From positions 49,008 to 113,007 of the forward strand of contig NZ_JAUFPN010000182.1 in assembly GCF_030409335.1 (NCBI RefSeq): a stretch of 64,000 nucleotides of DNA, in the 5' to 3' direction. The position numbers and the translations under genes are program-made. The notes below the pieces were generated by a model. It was not told the DNA's origin. It did not search any database and worked only from the letters and a program-made list of their open reading frames with translations. The DNA comes from Paeniroseomonas aquatica. Lineage in GTDB: Bacteria > Pseudomonadota > Alphaproteobacteria > Acetobacterales > Acetobacteraceae. How positions within the stretch are numbered: position 1 is the first letter of the stretch; each line of letters begins with the position of its first letter. Below, in pieces: positions 33,490 to 43,787 of the stretch.

Positions 33490-35232
33490 TCAGCCGAATT
33501 GCAGCGCCGCCAGCCGCCCGTACAGGCCGCCTTCCCGGACCAGCGCCTCATGCGTCCCGGTCGCCACGATCCGCCCGGCCTCCAGCACGATGATCCGGTC
33601 GGCCCGCCGCACCGTCGCCAGCCGGTGCGCCACCACCAGCGTGGTGCGGTCGCGGGCCAGCACCGTCAGCGCATGCTGCACCGCCTGCTCCGATTCCGCG
33701 TCCAGCGCGCTGGTCGCCTCGTCCAGCAGCAGCACCGCCGGGTCGCGCAGGATGGCCCGGGCGATGGCGACGCGCTGGCGCTGCCCGCCCGAGAGCATCA
33801 CCCCCTTGGTGCCGAGATGGGTGTCGAGGCCCTGCGGCAGCGCGCCCAGGAAATCCGCCGCGGCGGCGCGGACGGCGGCGTCGATCTCGGCATCGGTCGC
33901 ATCCGGCCGGCCGAAGCGGATGTTCTCCCGCGCGGTGGCGCTGAAGATGACGGGGTCCTGCGGCACCAGGCCGAGGCGCCTTCGCAGCGCGGTCGGGTCC
34001 ACCTGGGCGATGTCCACCCCGTCGAGCCGCACCCGGCCCGACTGCGGGTCGTAGAAGCGCAGCAGCAGCTGCAGCACGGTGGTCTTGCCGGCGCCCGAGG
34101 GCCCGACCAGCGCCACCGTCTCGCCGGGTTCCACCACCAGGGAGAAGCGATCGAGCGCGGGGTGGTCCGGCCGGGTCGGGTAGCGGAAGGTGACCGCCTC
34201 GAAGGCGATGCGGCCGCGGGTCGGGCTGGGCAGGGCCAGCGGCGCGGCGGGGGCGGCGATGGCCGGGCGCTGGGCCAGCAGCTCCAGCAGCCGCTCGGCG
34301 GCGCCGGCGGCGCGCTGCACCTCGCCCCAGACCTCGGAGAGGCTGGCGCCGGAGGTGGCCAGCATGACGGCGTAGAGCACGAAGGCCGAGAGCTCGCCGC
34401 CGGTCATCCGCCCCTCGATCACGTCCCGCCCGCCGACCCAGAGGCTGAAGGTGACGGCGCCGAAGCCGAGCAGGATCACCGCCAGGATCAGCAGTGCCCT
34501 GGTGCCGATCCGCCGCAGCGCGGCGGCGACCGAGCTTTCGATCTGGACGCTGTAGCGCGCCCGGTCCACCGCCTCGTGGGTGAAGGCCTGCACGGCGCGG
34601 AGGCCGTTGATGGTCTCCTCCGCGGTGTCGCTGAGGTCGGCGACGCGTTCCTGCGCGGTGCGCGAGAGGCGCTTCTCCCGCCGGCCGAAGGCGATCATCG
34701 GCACCACCACCAGCGGCACCACCACGGCAATGATGCCCGCCAATTTGGGGCTGGTGAACAGCAGCATGGCGAAGGCGCCGCCGCCGGTGAGGATGTTGCG
34801 CAGCCCCATGGAGATGGCGGAGCCGGTCAGCGCCTGCAGCAGCGCGACATCGGCGGTGAGGCGGGAGAGGATGTCGCCGGTGCGGGTGGTCTCGTAATAG
34901 GCCGGCGAGAGGGTCAGCAGGTGGTCGAAGACGTCGCGCCGCAGGTCGGCGGCGACGCGCTCGCCCAGCCAGGCCATCAGGAAGAAGCGGCCGCAGGTGG
35001 CCGCGGCCAGCGCCGCGACCAGGCCGAACATCGCCAGCGCGGTGCGGTCGAGCGCCGCGGCGCTGCCGCCGCCGAAGCCCTCGTCGACCAGATGCCGCAC
35101 CCCCTGGCCGAGGCCGAGCACCAGGCCGGAGGCGGCGACCAGCGCCACCGCGGCCAGCGCCACCCGCCCGCGGTAGGGCTTCAGGTAGGGCAGCAGCAGG
35201 CCGAGCGAGGCGACCTTCCGGCTGGCCGCCAC
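33490..35232 (-). CDS. ABC exporter, fused permease and ATPase (MsbA/ABCB-like)
   Basis: 580 aa half-transporter: six membrane helices (about 1-310) followed by a nucleotide-binding domain with Walker [12 protein letters not shown]-loop LVPQDP, signature [10 protein letters not shown], Walker B VLLLDEA and H-loop VAHR. It exports lipids or hydrophobic compounds as a dimer. The start is a GTG at 35232 directly after the hslU stop, without a visible Shine-Dalgarno, suggesting translational coupling to hslU. The gene seems to have been joined to the hslVU unit. Confidence 0.92.
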   Translation of the reverse strand: MAASRKVASLGLLLPYLKPYRGRVALAAVALVAASGLVLGLGQGVRHLVDEGFGGGSAAALDRTALAMFGLVAALAAATCGRFFLMAWLGERVAADLRRDVFDHLLTLSPAYYETTRTGDILSRLTADVALLQALTGSAISMGLRNILTGGGAFAMLLFTSPKLAGIIAVVVPLVVVPMIAFGRREKRLSRTAQERVADLSDTAEETINGLRAVQAFTHEAVDRARYSVQIESSVAAALRRIGTRALLILAVILLGFGAVTFSLWVGGRDVIEGRMTGGELSAFVLYAVMLATSGASLSEVWGEVQRAAGAAERLLELLAQRPAIAAPAAPLALPSPTRGRIAFEAVTFRYPTRPDHPALDRFSLVVEPGETVALVGPSGAGKTTVLQLLLRFYDPQSGRVRLDGVDIAQVDPTALRRRLGLVPQDPVIFSATARENIRFGRPDATDAEIDAAVRAAAADFLGALPQGLDTHLGTKGVMLSGGQRQRVAIARAILRDPAVLLLDEATSALDAESEQAVQHALTVLARDRTTLVVAHRLATVRRADRIIVLEAGRIVATGTHEALVREGGLYGRLAALQFG

Positions 35233-36558
35233 CTAGAGGATGTAGCGGCTGAGGTCGGCGCTGCCGGCCAGCGGCGCCACCTTCTCCCGGACGTAGCCGG
35301 CATCCACCGCCACGCTCTCGCCGCCGCGGTCGGAGGCGGTGAAGGAGATCTCCTCCAGCAGCCGCTCCAGCACCGTCGCCAGCCGCCGGGCGCCGATGTT
35401 CTCGACCTTGGCGTTGATGTCCGTCGCGAGGTCGGCGATCGCATCCACCGCATCGGCGGTGATGTCGAGCGTCAGCCCCTCGGTCCCCAGCAGCGCGGTG
35501 TACTGCTTGATGAGGGAGTGCTCCGGCTCGGTCAGGATGCGGCGCATGTCGTCGCGGGTCAGCGCCGTCAGCTCGACGCGGATCGGCAGCCGGCCCTGCA
35601 GCTCGGGCAGCAGGTCGGAGGGCTTCGAGAGGTGGAAGGCGCCGGAGGCGATGAAGAGGATGTGGTCGGTCTTCACCGGCCCGTGCTTGGTGGTGACGGT
35701 GGTGCCCTCGATCAGCGGCAGCAGGTCGCGCTGCACCCCCTCGCGGGAGACGTCGCCGCCCTTGACCCCGCCCTCGCTGCTGCGGGCGACCTTGTCGATC
35801 TCGTCGAGGAAGACGATGCCGTTGTTCTCGACGTTGGCGATGGCGGCGCGGGTCAGCGCCTCCTGGTCCACCAGCTTGTCGGCCTCCTCCTTGACGAGGG
35901 TGATGCGGGCCTCGCCGACGGTCATCTTGCGCGGCTTGGTGCGGCCGCCGAACATCTTGCCGAGCATGTCCTGCATGCCCTGCATCTGCATGCCCTGGGC
36001 GCCCGGCAGGTCCATCATGCCGAGCGGCATGCCACCCCCGGCATCGGTCACCTGGACCTCGACCTCGCGGGTCTCGAGCTGGCCCTCGCGCAGCATGCGG
36101 CGGAACTTGAGCCGGGTCTCGCCGGAGGCGCCCTCGCCGACCAGCGCGGTCACCAGCTTCTCCTCGGCGGCGAGCTCGGCCTTGGCCTGGACCCCCTTGC
36201 GGGAGGCCTCGCGGGTCTGGGTGATGCTCACCTCGACCAGGTCGCGGATGATGCTGTCGACGTCGCGGCCGACGTAGCCGACCTCGGTGAACTTGGTCGC
36301 CTCGACCTTCAGGAAGGGCGCGTTCGCCAGCCTGGCGAGGCGGCGGGCGATCTCGGTCTTGCCGCAGCCGGTCGGGCCGATCATCAGGATGTTCTTCGGC
36401 ACCACCTCCTCGCGGATGCCCTCGGGCAGCTGCTGGCGGCGCCAGCGGTTGCGGAGCGCGATGGCGACGGCGCGCTTGGCGTCGTTCTGGCCGATGATGT
36501 AGCGGTCGAGCTCGGAGACGATCTCACGCGGCGAGAGGTTGACGGTTTCCGTGGTCAT
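35233..36558 (-). CDS. hslU: ATP-dependent protease ATPase subunit HslU (ClpY)
   Basis: 441 aa AAA+ unfoldase that feeds substrates to HslV. Walker [10 protein letters not shown] (Lys67), the pore motif GYVGRD, Walker [11 protein letters not shown], the intermediate domain (about 110-240) and the C-terminal tail LSRYIL that docks into HslV are all present. The length is as expected. It starts three bases after the hslV stop, as in most Alphaproteobacteria, and is followed immediately by the ABC exporter gene. Confidence 0.97.
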   Translation of the reverse strand: MTTETVNLSPREIVSELDRYIIGQNDAKRAVAIALRNRWRRQQLPEGIREEVVPKNILMIGPTGCGKTEIARRLARLANAPFLKVEATKFTEVGYVGRDVDSIIRDLVEVSITQTREASRKGVQAKAELAAEEKLVTALVGEGASGETRLKFRRMLREGQLETREVEVQVTDAGGGMPLGMMDLPGAQGMQMQGMQDMLGKMFGGRTKPRKMTVGEARITLVKEEADKLVDQEALTRAAIANVENNGIVFLDEIDKVARSSEGGVKGGDVSREGVQRDLLPLIEGTTVTTKHGPVKTDHILFIASGAFHLSKPSDLLPELQGRLPIRVELTALTRDDMRRILTEPEHSLIKQYTALLGTEGLTLDITADAVDAIADLATDINAKVENIGARRLATVLERLLEEISFTASDRGGESVAVDAGYVREKVAPLAGSADLSRYIL

Positions 36559-36561
36559 GTC

Positions 36562-37122
36562 TCAGGCCGCTTCCAGGGTTTCGACGATGATGTTGCCGTT
36601 GGTATAGACGCAGATGTCGCCCGCTATCTTCATGGCGCGGCGGACGATGTCCTCGGCGGTCAGGCCCTCGACCGGCAGCAGGGCGCGGGCGGCGGCGAGG
36701 GCGAAATTGCCGCCCGAGCCGATGCCGATGACCGCATCCTCGGGCTCCAGCACGTCGCCCTGGCCGGTCAGCAGCAGGCTGCGCTTGCCGTCGGCGACCG
36801 AGAGCAGCGCCTCCAGCCGGCGCAGGTAGCGGTCCGAGCGCCAGTCCTTGGCGAGTTCCACGCAGGCGCGCTCGAGCTGGTCGGGGAAGCGTTCCAGCTT
36901 CGCCTCCAGCCGCTCGAGCAGGGTGAAGGCATCGGCGGTCGCCCCGGCGAAGCCGGCGAGGACCCGGCCATTGGCGATCCGGCGGACCTTGCGGGCATTG
37001 CCCTTCACCACCGTCTGGCCGAGCGAGACCTGCCCGTCGCCGGCCATGGCGACGAGGCCGTCCTTGCGGACCGAGAGGATGGTGGTGCCGTGCCAGCCGA
37101 GGGGGTCGTGTTGCGTTGTCAT
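36562..37122 (-). CDS. hslV: ATP-dependent protease subunit HslV (ClpQ)
   Basis: 186 aa threonine protease of the bacterial proteasome-like HslUV complex. The catalytic N-terminal Thr is generated after HG ([13 protein letters not shown]), so about 11 residues are removed. The [15 protein letters not shown] and [16 protein letters not shown] blocks are typical. First gene of the hslVU unit and divergent from hisB with 183 bases between; the Shine-Dalgarno before ATG 37122 is weak. Confidence 0.97.
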   Translation of the reverse strand: MTTQHDPLGWHGTTILSVRKDGLVAMAGDGQVSLGQTVVKGNARKVRRIANGRVLAGFAGATADAFTLLERLEAKLERFPDQLERACVELAKDWRSDRYLRRLEALLSVADGKRSLLLTGQGDVLEPEDAVIGIGSGGNFALAAARALLPVEGLTAEDIVRRAMKIAGDICVYTNGNIIVETLEAA

Positions 37123-37305
37123 GATGGCGCCAGATGGCGCTGCCGGGGCCGCGAAGCAAGCAGCGGCGGCGGCTCCTGGCCGAATGGCGGAGGCGGCCTT
37201 CGGCCCCCGGCCAGAACGTTTCACGAACATGAAAAGCCGGCCATGGCCGCCCCGATCGGCACGCCCCCATTCCCCCTCGGTCCCGCATCCGCTATTCCCC
37301 GGCGC

Positions 37306-37908
37306 ATGTCCGCCCCCCGCACCGCCGAGATCTCCCGCACCACGGCCGAGACGGCCATCACCCTCCGCCTGTCGCTCGACGGCACCGGGCAGGTGCAGGC
37401 CGCGACCGGCATCGGCTTCCTCGACCACATGCTGACCGCGCTCGGCCGGCACGCGCTGTTCGACCTCGAGGTCGCGGCCCGGGGCGACCTGCACATCGAC
37501 TTCCACCACACCACCGAGGATGTCGGCATCGTGCTCGGCCAGGCGCTGCGCGCGGCGCTGGGCGACAAGCGCGGCATCCGCCGCTACGGCCAGGCCCTGC
37601 TGCCGATGGACGAGGCCCTGGCGGAGGCGGCGGTCGATATCTCCGGCCGGCCCTTCCTCGCCTGGTCGGTGCCCTTCGCCCGCGACAAGATCGGCGAGAT
37701 GGACACCGAATTGTTCGAGGAGTTCTTCCGCGCCTTCGCCTTCAACGCCGGCGTTACCCTGCACATGACCTTGAAGGCGGGCACCAACGCGCACCATGTC
37801 GCTGAGGCTTGCTTCAAGGCGCTGGCCCGGTCGCTGCGGATGGCCGTGGAGACCGACCCGCGCTCGCCCGATGCGATTCCCTCCACCAAGGGGGTGTTGG
37901 AGGCCTGA
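37306..37908 (+). CDS. hisB: Imidazoleglycerol-phosphate dehydratase
   Basis: 200 aa, single-function IGP dehydratase of histidine biosynthesis. The manganese-binding His/Glu motifs [28 protein letters not shown] and the second-repeat [13 protein letters not shown] are intact. Its stop overlaps the next start (TGATG). The hslVU-divergent-hisB arrangement is the usual alphaproteobacterial one. Confidence 0.97.
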   Translation: MSAPRTAEISRTTAETAITLRLSLDGTGQVQAATGIGFLDHMLTALGRHALFDLEVAARGDLHIDFHHTTEDVGIVLGQALRAALGDKRGIRRYGQALLPMDEALAEAAVDISGRPFLAWSVPFARDKIGEMDTELFEEFFRAFAFNAGVTLHMTLKAGTNAHHVAEACFKALARSLRMAVETDPRSPDAIPSTKGVLEA

Positions 37909-38372
37909 TGCGCGTCTGGACCGTCCATACCCCGCCCGAGGCCGCAGGCCGCGGGCGGTCAGCCGGTGTCGAGGCCCGGCTCGGGCTGCCGGTGCTGGTG
38001 CCCGAGGGCTTCTCCTGGACCGCCTTCCTGTTCGGCCTGCCCTGGCTGCTGTGGCACCGGCTGTGGCTGGCGGCGGTGATCTACCTGGCCGGCGCGGCGA
38101 CGCTGGCGGCGGGGCTGCCGCTGGCCGGGCTGCCGGCGGCGGCCGCCCCGGTCGCGGTGCTGACCTGGCAGCTGCTGCTCGGCTTCCATGCCCAGGACCT
38201 CCGCCGCGCCGCGCTGGCCCGGCGCCGCTTCGCCGCGACGCAGGTGGTCGCCGAGCGCGACGTCGACCGCGCCCTGGCCCGGGTGCTGGACGCCCGGCTG
38301 CTGGACGCACGGCCGGCGCCCCCGGCACCCGGCCCGATGCCCGGCATCCCCGTGCGGATGCGCGCGGCATGA
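37908..38372 (+). CDS. DUF2628 membrane protein
   Basis: 154 aa with an N-terminal VWTVHTPPE opening, the conserved [24 protein letters not shown] segment shown here only by its start [10 protein letters not shown], and three hydrophobic helices (about 45-115). DUF2628 proteins of unknown role are regularly found between hisB and hisH in Alphaproteobacteria. Start and stop overlap both neighbours, so it is part of the his operon by translation coupling. Confidence 0.85.
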   Translation: MRVWTVHTPPEAAGRGRSAGVEARLGLPVLVPEGFSWTAFLFGLPWLLWHRLWLAAVIYLAGAATLAAGLPLAGLPAAAAPVAVLTWQLLLGFHAQDLRRAALARRRFAATQVVAERDVDRALARVLDARLLDARPAPPAPGPMPGIPVRMRAA

Positions 38373-39022
38373 GGGTCGCGGTCGTCGATCCCGGCTCGGG
38401 CAACCTCGCCTCGGTCCTGCGCGCCCTCGGCCGCGCCGCGGAGATCGCCGGCGTCCCGGTCGAGGCCGCCGTCACCCGCGAGGCCGCCGAGGTCGCCGCG
38501 GCCGACCGCATCATCCTGCCGGGACAGGGCGCCTTCGCCGCCTGCATGCGCGGCCTGCAGGTGCTGCCCGGCATGATCGAAACCCTGGAGGACCGGGTGC
38601 GCGGCCGCGGCGTGCCGCTGCTCGGCATCTGCGTCGGCATGCAGGTCCTGGCCGAGCGCGGGCTGGAGCATGGCGTCACCCCCGGCCTCGGCTGGATCGC
38701 CGGGGAGATGGCGCCGATGGACCCGCGCGATGCGGCCGGCGCGCCGCTGCCGCTACCGCAGATGGGATGGAACACGCTCGATTTCGCCCCAGGCACGCAT
38801 CCGCTGCTGGAGGGGCTGCGCCCCGGCGAGCATGCCTATTTCGTCCATTCCTACGCGCTCCGCGGCGCCGCGCCGGCCGAGGTGGCGGCGACCACCGACT
38901 ACGGCGGGCCGGTGGTCGCCATCGTCGCCCGCGGCAATGTCGCCGGCACCCAGTTCCACGTCGAGAAGAGCGCCACGCTGGGCCTCCGGCTCCTCGCCAA
39001 TTTCCTGCGGTGGGCGCCATGA
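38369..39022 (+). CDS. hisH: Imidazole glycerol phosphate synthase, glutaminase subunit HisH
   Basis: 217 aa class I glutamine amidotransferase supplying ammonia to HisF. Triad: Cys88 in GICVGMQVL, His197 and Glu199 in TQFHVEKS. The start ATG 38369 overlaps the preceding stop by four bases. The HisF partner gene is not in this window, although hisA is. Confidence 0.97.
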   Translation: MRVAVVDPGSGNLASVLRALGRAAEIAGVPVEAAVTREAAEVAAADRIILPGQGAFAACMRGLQVLPGMIETLEDRVRGRGVPLLGICVGMQVLAERGLEHGVTPGLGWIAGEMAPMDPRDAAGAPLPLPQMGWNTLDFAPGTHPLLEGLRPGEHAYFVHSYALRGAAPAEVAATTDYGGPVVAIVARGNVAGTQFHVEKSATLGLRLLANFLRWAP

Positions 39023-39624
39023 GCGGCCCGGCCACCGAACTGCCGCACGTCATCCCCGCGCACCTGTCGGTCGAGCGGGTCGCCGAGCTCGACGACCACG
39101 ACATCGCCGAGCTCTGCGAGGCGACCGATGCCGCCATCATCGAGGGCGGTGGCTTCGGCTGGGTCGAGCCGCAGGGCCGCGCCGCGCTGGAGCGCCACTT
39201 CCGCGGCGTCATGCTGGTGCCGGAGCGGGAGCTCTTCGTCGCCCGGCTGGACGGCATGGTGGTGGGCAGCGCCCAGCTGGTGCGGCCGCACCGCAACAAC
39301 GAGGCGCAGGCCTTCGCCGCCCAGCTCACCCATGCCTACATCGCTCCCTACGGCCGGGGGCACGGGCTGGCCCGGTTGATGATCCAGCGGGTGGAGGAAC
39401 GCGCCGCGGCGCTCGGGCACCGGGTGCTCAATCTCGACGTGCGGGAAACCCAGGCGACCGCCATCGCGCTCTTCGAGACGCTGGGCTATGTCCGTTGGGG
39501 CGAGCATCCGGCCTATGCCCGGGTGCGCGGCCAGACGGTGGCCGGCGCCTACTACTACAAATTGATCGAGCCTGGCCGCGGCCGCCGTACCGGCCAGATG
39601 GTCTCGGGCCAAGTGGTATCCTGA
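39019..39624 (+). CDS. GNAT family N-acetyltransferase inserted between hisH and hisA
   Basis: 201 aa GNAT-fold acetyltransferase. The acetyl-CoA loop pattern [13 protein letters not shown] and the later [11 protein letters not shown] motif are present. Both ends overlap neighbours by the ATGA/TGATG pattern, so it is co-translated with histidine enzymes, but no histidine step needs it. The acceptor is unknown; it may acetylate a small amine or a protein. Confidence 0.88.
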   Translation: MSGPATELPHVIPAHLSVERVAELDDHDIAELCEATDAAIIEGGGFGWVEPQGRAALERHFRGVMLVPERELFVARLDGMVVGSAQLVRPHRNNEAQAFAAQLTHAYIAPYGRGHGLARLMIQRVEERAAALGHRVLNLDVRETQATAIALFETLGYVRWGEHPAYARVRGQTVAGAYYYKLIEPGRGRRTGQMVSGQVVS

Positions 39625-40409
39625 TGACACTCACATTGTATCCGGCGATCGATCTCAAGGGCGGGCAGGTGGTCCGGCTGAAGCGGGGCGACATGGCCCA
39701 GGCGACGGTCTATTCGGCCGAACCGGCCTCCCAGGCGCGGAAATTCGCCGCCGCCGGCTTCGCCTGGCTGCATGTCGTGGACCTCGACGGCGCCTTCGCC
39801 GGCAAGCCGGCCAATGCGGCGGCGGTGCAGAGCATCCTGGCCGCCACCCCCGGCGTGCCGGTGCAGCTGGGGGGCGGCATCCGCAGCATGGCGACGGTCG
39901 AATCCTGGCTCGACCACGGGGTGCGGCGGGTCATCCTCGGCTCGGCCGCGCTGAAGGACCCGGCCTTCGCGCTCGAGGCCTGCAAGGCCTTCCCCGGCCA
40001 AGTCGCGGTCGGCATCGATGCCCGCGGCGGCATGGTGGCGACCGAGGGCTGGGCCGACATCAGCACCATGCCGGCGCCCGAGCTGGCGCTGCGCTTCGAG
40101 GATGCCGGGGCGGCGGCCATCATCTACACCGACATCGACCGCGACGGCATGCTGGGCGGGGTGAACCTGGAGCAGACCCTGGCCCTGGCGCGGGCGGTGC
40201 GGCTGCCGGTGATCGCCTCGGGCGGCGTCGCCTCGCTGGACGACCTGGCCTCGCTGGCGGCGGTGGCCTCCGAGGGGATCGAGGGCGTGATCATCGGCCG
40301 GGCGCTCTACGACGGCCGGATCGACCCGGCCAAGGCCCTGGCGCTGGTCAGCGCGGTCGCCGGCCGGCCGGCGGCCGGGGCGGTGGCGGAGGGCCCGGCG
40401 GTCGGCTAG
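39624..40409 (+). CDS. hisA: ProFAR isomerase HisA
   Basis: 261 aa beta/alpha barrel, slightly longer than usual because of an Ala/Pro/Gly-rich C-terminal tail (from about residue 245). Catalytic Asp10 (YPAIDLKGG) and Asp132 (GIDARGG) and phosphate-binding GGG (QLGGGIRS) and IASGGV loops are present. It performs the fourth step of histidine biosynthesis. Start overlaps the acetyltransferase stop. hisF, normally the next gene, is replaced by a ModA-like gene 31 bases on. Confidence 0.96.
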   Translation: MTLTLYPAIDLKGGQVVRLKRGDMAQATVYSAEPASQARKFAAAGFAWLHVVDLDGAFAGKPANAAAVQSILAATPGVPVQLGGGIRSMATVESWLDHGVRRVILGSAALKDPAFALEACKAFPGQVAVGIDARGGMVATEGWADISTMPAPELALRFEDAGAAAIIYTDIDRDGMLGGVNLEQTLALARAVRLPVIASGGVASLDDLASLAAVASEGIEGVIIGRALYDGRIDPAKALALVSAVAGRPAAGAVAEGPAVG

Positions 40410-40440
40410 CCTTCCCCACCATACCGGGGGGAATGGAGTC

Positions 40441-41283
40441 ATGCGGGTTTTGTCGATCGGGCGCCGGGCGGTGGCCGGGCTGGTGGTGGTGCTGGCGTCG
40501 GGGCTGGCCCCGGGGCTGGCCCCGGGCGGGGCCGCCGCCGCCGATGTCCATGTGCTGACCTCGGGCGGGCTGACCGCCGCCTACCGCATCCTCGGCCCGG
40601 AATTCGAACGCGCCACCGGCCACCGGCTGATCACCGCCCAGGGCGCCTCCATGGGCCAGGCGCCGGACGCCATCCCGCAGCGGCTGGCCCGCGGCGAGCC
40701 GGCCGACGTGCTGCTGCTGGCGGCGGGCGGGCTGGACGCGCTGATCGCCGGCGGCAAGGCGGTGCCGGGCAGCCGGGTCGACATCGCCGAATCGCTGATC
40801 GGCCTGGCGGTCCGCAGCGGCGCCCCGCGGCCCGACATTTCCACCATGGAAGGCTTCCGCCGGGCGCTGCTGGCGGCGAAGTCGATCGCCTATTCTGCCA
40901 GCGCCAGCGGCGTCTACATCGAGGCCGAGATGTACCGCCGCATGGGCCTCGAGGCCGAGCTGGCGCCGAAGAGCCGCAAGATCCTCAGCGAGCGGGTCGG
41001 CAGCGTGGTGGCGCGCGGCGAGGCCGAGATCGGCTTCCAGCAGATGAGCGAGCTGCTGCCGATCCAGGGCATCGACACCATCGGCCCGATCCCGCGCGAG
41101 GTGCAGCAGGTGACCGTCTTCTCCGCCGGCATCGCCGCGAACGCGGCCCAGCCGGCGGCGGCGCGGGCGCTCATCGCCTTCCTCGCCTCGCCCGAGGCGC
41201 GGGAGGCGCTGCGCAAGACCGGCGTGGAGCCGATGGGCGCTCAGTCGCCGGCGTCGCCCTTGAGCACCTCGCCGGCGAGGTAG
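40441..41283 (+). CDS. Periplasmic substrate-binding protein, molybdate (ModA)-like
   Basis: 280 aa with a signal peptide (to about AAA at 34). The PBP-like pattern VHVLTSGGLTAAYRILGPEFERATG and QRLARGEPADVLLLAAGGLDAL resembles ModA-type and related 'substrate-binding domain' proteins. No transporter partner is present. GGAG precedes the ATG. Its last 43 bases overlap the end of folC on the other strand, so both C-termini are encoded by the same DNA. The ligand need not be molybdate; an organic anion is possible. Confidence 0.82.
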   Translation: MRVLSIGRRAVAGLVVVLASGLAPGLAPGGAAAADVHVLTSGGLTAAYRILGPEFERATGHRLITAQGASMGQAPDAIPQRLARGEPADVLLLAAGGLDALIAGGKAVPGSRVDIAESLIGLAVRSGAPRPDISTMEGFRRALLAAKSIAYSASASGVYIEAEMYRRMGLEAELAPKSRKILSERVGSVVARGEAEIGFQQMSELLPIQGIDTIGPIPREVQQVTVFSAGIAANAAQPAAARALIAFLASPEAREALRKTGVEPMGAQSPASPLSTSPAR

Positions 41284-42518
41284 AGGCTGCCGCAGACCAG
41301 CACCCGGGCCGGCGCCCCGCCACGCGGCAGCGCCGCCAGCGCCGCGGCGACGGTCGGGCCGGGCCGGGCGAGGCCGCCGCTGGCCGCGACGATCCGCTCC
41401 ACCGGGGTCGCCAGGTGCTGCCCGGGCTCGGCCACCGCCCAGAGGCTGGCGGCATGCGGCAGCAGCGGGCGCAGGAAATCGGCCACCACCTTGGTGCCCT
41501 TCATGCCGACGACGAGGTGCAGCGGCCGCCCGGCCCAGGCGGCGGCCTGGACGGCGAGCGCCGCGCCGCCGCCGGCATTGTGGCCGCCGTCCAGCCAGAG
41601 CTCCCAGCCCGGCGGCAGCAGCGCCGCCAGCCGGCCCTGCAGGCGTTGCAGCCGGCCGGGCCATTCGGCGGCGGCGATGCCCCCGGCGATGGCCGCCCCG
41701 TTGAGCCAGGCCGGGCCCCAGGCGCGCAGCGCGGCGACGGCGATGCCGGCGTTGTCGGCCTGGTGCGGCCCGAGCAGCCCGGGCGGCGGCAGGTCGAGCC
41801 CGCCGGCGGCATCGGCGTAGCAGAGGCCGCCGCCCGGGCGCGGGGCGATGCTCCAGTCCCGGTCGCGCGCCAGCAGCGGAGCACCCGCCGCGGCGGCGCA
41901 TCCGGCCACGACGGCCAGGGCGGCGGGGTCCTGCGCCCCGGTGGCGCAGGGCACCCCCGGCTTGATGATGCCGGCCTTCTCGAAGGCGATCTTCGCCAAG
42001 GTGTCGCCGAGGAATTCCATGTGGTCCATGGAGATGCTGGTGATGGCGGTGGCCACCGGCGGGGGGATGACGTTGGTCGCGTCGAACCGGCCGCCGAGCC
42101 CGACCTCGAGCACCAGGAGGTCGGCCGGGGTGCGGCCGAACAGCAGGAAGGCGACGGCGGCGATGACCTCGAAGACGGTGATGGGGGCGGCGTCGTTCAC
42201 CGCCTCCACCTCCGCCAGCGCCGCGGCCAGCACCGCTTCCTCGACCAGCGTCCCGGCCAGGCGGATGCGTTCGTGGAAGCGGACCAGGTGCGGCGAGGTG
42301 AAGACATGCACCCGCTGCCCGGCGGCCTCGGCGATGGCGCGGAGGAAGGCGCAGGTGGAGCCCTTGCCGTTGGTGCCGGCGACATGGATCACCGGCGGCA
42401 GCCGGCGCTCCGGGTGGCCGAGCTTCGCCAGCAGGACCTGGAGGCGGTCCAGGCTCAGGTCGATCAGCACGGGGTGGAGCGCGTGCAGGCGGTCGAGGAT
42501 CGCCTCGGACCGGCTCAT
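41241..42518 (-). CDS. folC: Bifunctional folylpolyglutamate/dihydrofolate synthase
   Basis: 425 aa Mur-ligase-type enzyme adding glutamate to folates. ATP loop VAGTNGKGSTCAFL, the SPHLVRFHERIR motif, the VGLGGRFDATN motif and the C-terminal LDGGHNAGGG motif are conserved. ATG 42518 overlaps the accD stop (ATGA), which is the standard accD-folC order in Proteobacteria. The 3' end overlaps the convergent binding protein gene. Confidence 0.96.
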   Translation of the reverse strand: MSRSEAILDRLHALHPVLIDLSLDRLQVLLAKLGHPERRLPPVIHVAGTNGKGSTCAFLRAIAEAAGQRVHVFTSPHLVRFHERIRLAGTLVEEAVLAAALAEVEAVNDAAPITVFEVIAAVAFLLFGRTPADLLVLEVGLGGRFDATNVIPPPVATAITSISMDHMEFLGDTLAKIAFEKAGIIKPGVPCATGAQDPAALAVVAGCAAAAGAPLLARDRDWSIAPRPGGGLCYADAAGGLDLPPPGLLGPHQADNAGIAVAALRAWGPAWLNGAAIAGGIAAAEWPGRLQRLQGRLAALLPPGWELWLDGGHNAGGGAALAVQAAAWAGRPLHLVVGMKGTKVVADFLRPLLPHAASLWAVAEPGQHLATPVERIVAASGGLARPGPTVAAALAALPRGGAPARVLVCGSLYLAGEVLKGDAGD

Positions 42519-43441
42519 GCGGGGGTGGGCGCGTCGTCCGCCTCGGCCGGGGCCGGCAGGGCGACGAAGGCCTCGGCCGGCACCGCCAGCCGCTCCGGCA
42601 CCCGCAGCAGGCCGATCAGCCGGGCGAGCGTCGCCCGCATCTCGGGCCGCTTCACCACCATGTCGAGGATGCCATGCTCCAGCAGGTACTCGGCCCGCTG
42701 GAAGCCTTCCGGCAGCTTCTCCCGCACCGTCTGCTCGATCACCCGGGCGCCGGCGAAGCCGATCAGCGCACCCGGTTCGGCGATCTGGATGTCGCCCAGC
42801 ATGGCGAAGCTGGCGGTGACGCCGCCGGTCGTGGGGTCGCAGAGCACGACGATATAGGGGAGGCCGGCCTCCTTCACCATGCGCGTGGCGATGACGGTGC
42901 GCGGCATCTGCATCAGGCTGATGGCGCCTTCCTGCATGCGGGCGCCGCCCGAGGCGGTGAAGACGATCAGCGGCGCGTCCTGCAGCACCGCGAGCCGGGC
43001 GGCGGTGACCAGCGCCTCCCCCACCCCGGCGCCCATGGACCCCCCCATGAAGCTGAATTCGAAGGCGGCGGCGACGACCTTGCTGCCCTCGATCATGCCG
43101 TGGGCGACCACCACCGCATCCTCCTGCGCCGTCCGGGTCTGGGTCTCCCGCAGCCGGTCGACGTAGCGGCGCTGGTCACGGAAGCGCAGCGGGTCCTGCG
43201 GCGCCTTCGGCAGCTCGATCCGCGACCAGCCGGCGTCCAGCGTGTAGTCCAGCCGCTGCCGGGCGCCGACCCGCATGTGGTGGCCGCAATGGGTGCAGAC
43301 GTGCAGGTTCCGCTCGAGGTCGCGGTGGAAGATCATCTGCTCGCAGGCCGGGCATGTGTGCCAGAGGTTCTCCGGCACCTCGCGCGGGGCGCCGAAGAGC
43401 GTCTTGATCTTCGGCAGCGCCCATTCGCTGATCCAGTTCAT
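42515..43441 (-). CDS. accD: Acetyl-CoA carboxylase carboxyltransferase subunit beta
   Basis: 308 aa. Four-Cys zinc ribbon Cys30, Cys33, Cys49, Cys52 (CPAC, CTHC) and the carboxyltransferase core (FTASGGARMQEG, TTGGVTASFA, FAGARVIEQT) are intact. It forms malonyl-CoA with AccA for fatty-acid synthesis. Start ATG 43441 has GGAG seven bases upstream. Upstream, the usual trpA neighbour is separated from it by a parDE pair. Confidence 0.96.
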   Translation of the reverse strand: MNWISEWALPKIKTLFGAPREVPENLWHTCPACEQMIFHRDLERNLHVCTHCGHHMRVGARQRLDYTLDAGWSRIELPKAPQDPLRFRDQRRYVDRLRETQTRTAQEDAVVVAHGMIEGSKVVAAAFEFSFMGGSMGAGVGEALVTAARLAVLQDAPLIVFTASGGARMQEGAISLMQMPRTVIATRMVKEAGLPYIVVLCDPTTGGVTASFAMLGDIQIAEPGALIGFAGARVIEQTVREKLPEGFQRAEYLLEHGILDMVVKRPEMRATLARLIGLLRVPERLAVPAEAFVALPAPAEADDAPTPA

Positions 43442-43469
43442 GCGGGTCTCCGGGACTTGGTGGCGCGGG

Positions 43470-43787
43470 TCAGGGTTCGGCGGCGTCGCGCAGCAGCGGC
43501 GGCAGGTCGTGCGCGCCGTGCAGGATGCGGAGGATGATCGGCGGGTCGATATCATCCGCGGTGACGATCACATAGGGCCATCCGGGCAGGGCGAGCAGGC
43601 GGCGGCTGGGCGGCAGCATGTCGGGACGCGGGACGCCGATGCCGGGATGCTCTCCGATGCGGTCCGCGGCCCGGATCACGGCCTCCCTCAGCCTGAGCGC
43701 GGCGGCCGGGTTGTCGCGGGTGATCCAGGCCAGGGCGGAGCGCAGGTCACGTCGGGCGGCCGCGGCGATGCGGGCCGGGCGGGTCAT
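43470..43787 (-). CDS. parE: ParE/RelE-type toxin of a toxin-antitoxin pair
   Basis: 105 aa, RelE/ParE fold. It has RRDLRSALAWITRDNPAAALRLREAVIRA in its helical first half, then a GIGVPRP loop, WPYVIVT strand and ILHGAHD, the last being a typical C-terminal ParE motif. ParE toxins inhibit DNA gyrase; some relatives cut mRNA. Its start overlaps the antitoxin stop by four bases. The name is by family; the target has not been shown. Confidence 0.88.
   Translation of the reverse strand: MTRPARIAAAARRDLRSALAWITRDNPAAALRLREAVIRAADRIGEHPGIGVPRPDMLPPSRRLLALPGWPYVIVTADDIDPPIILRILHGAHDLPPLLRDAAEP

Noticed and set aside
32983..37908. A 1641-codon open frame on the plus strand
   Set aside because: It is an antisense shadow of the kinase, exporter and hslVU genes, open because of high GC; only its last 201 codons (hisB) are real.
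40441..41283. ModA-like protein as part of a complete molybdate transporter
   Set aside because: No modB or modC is adjacent and the sequence only loosely fits ModA, so the ligand was left open.
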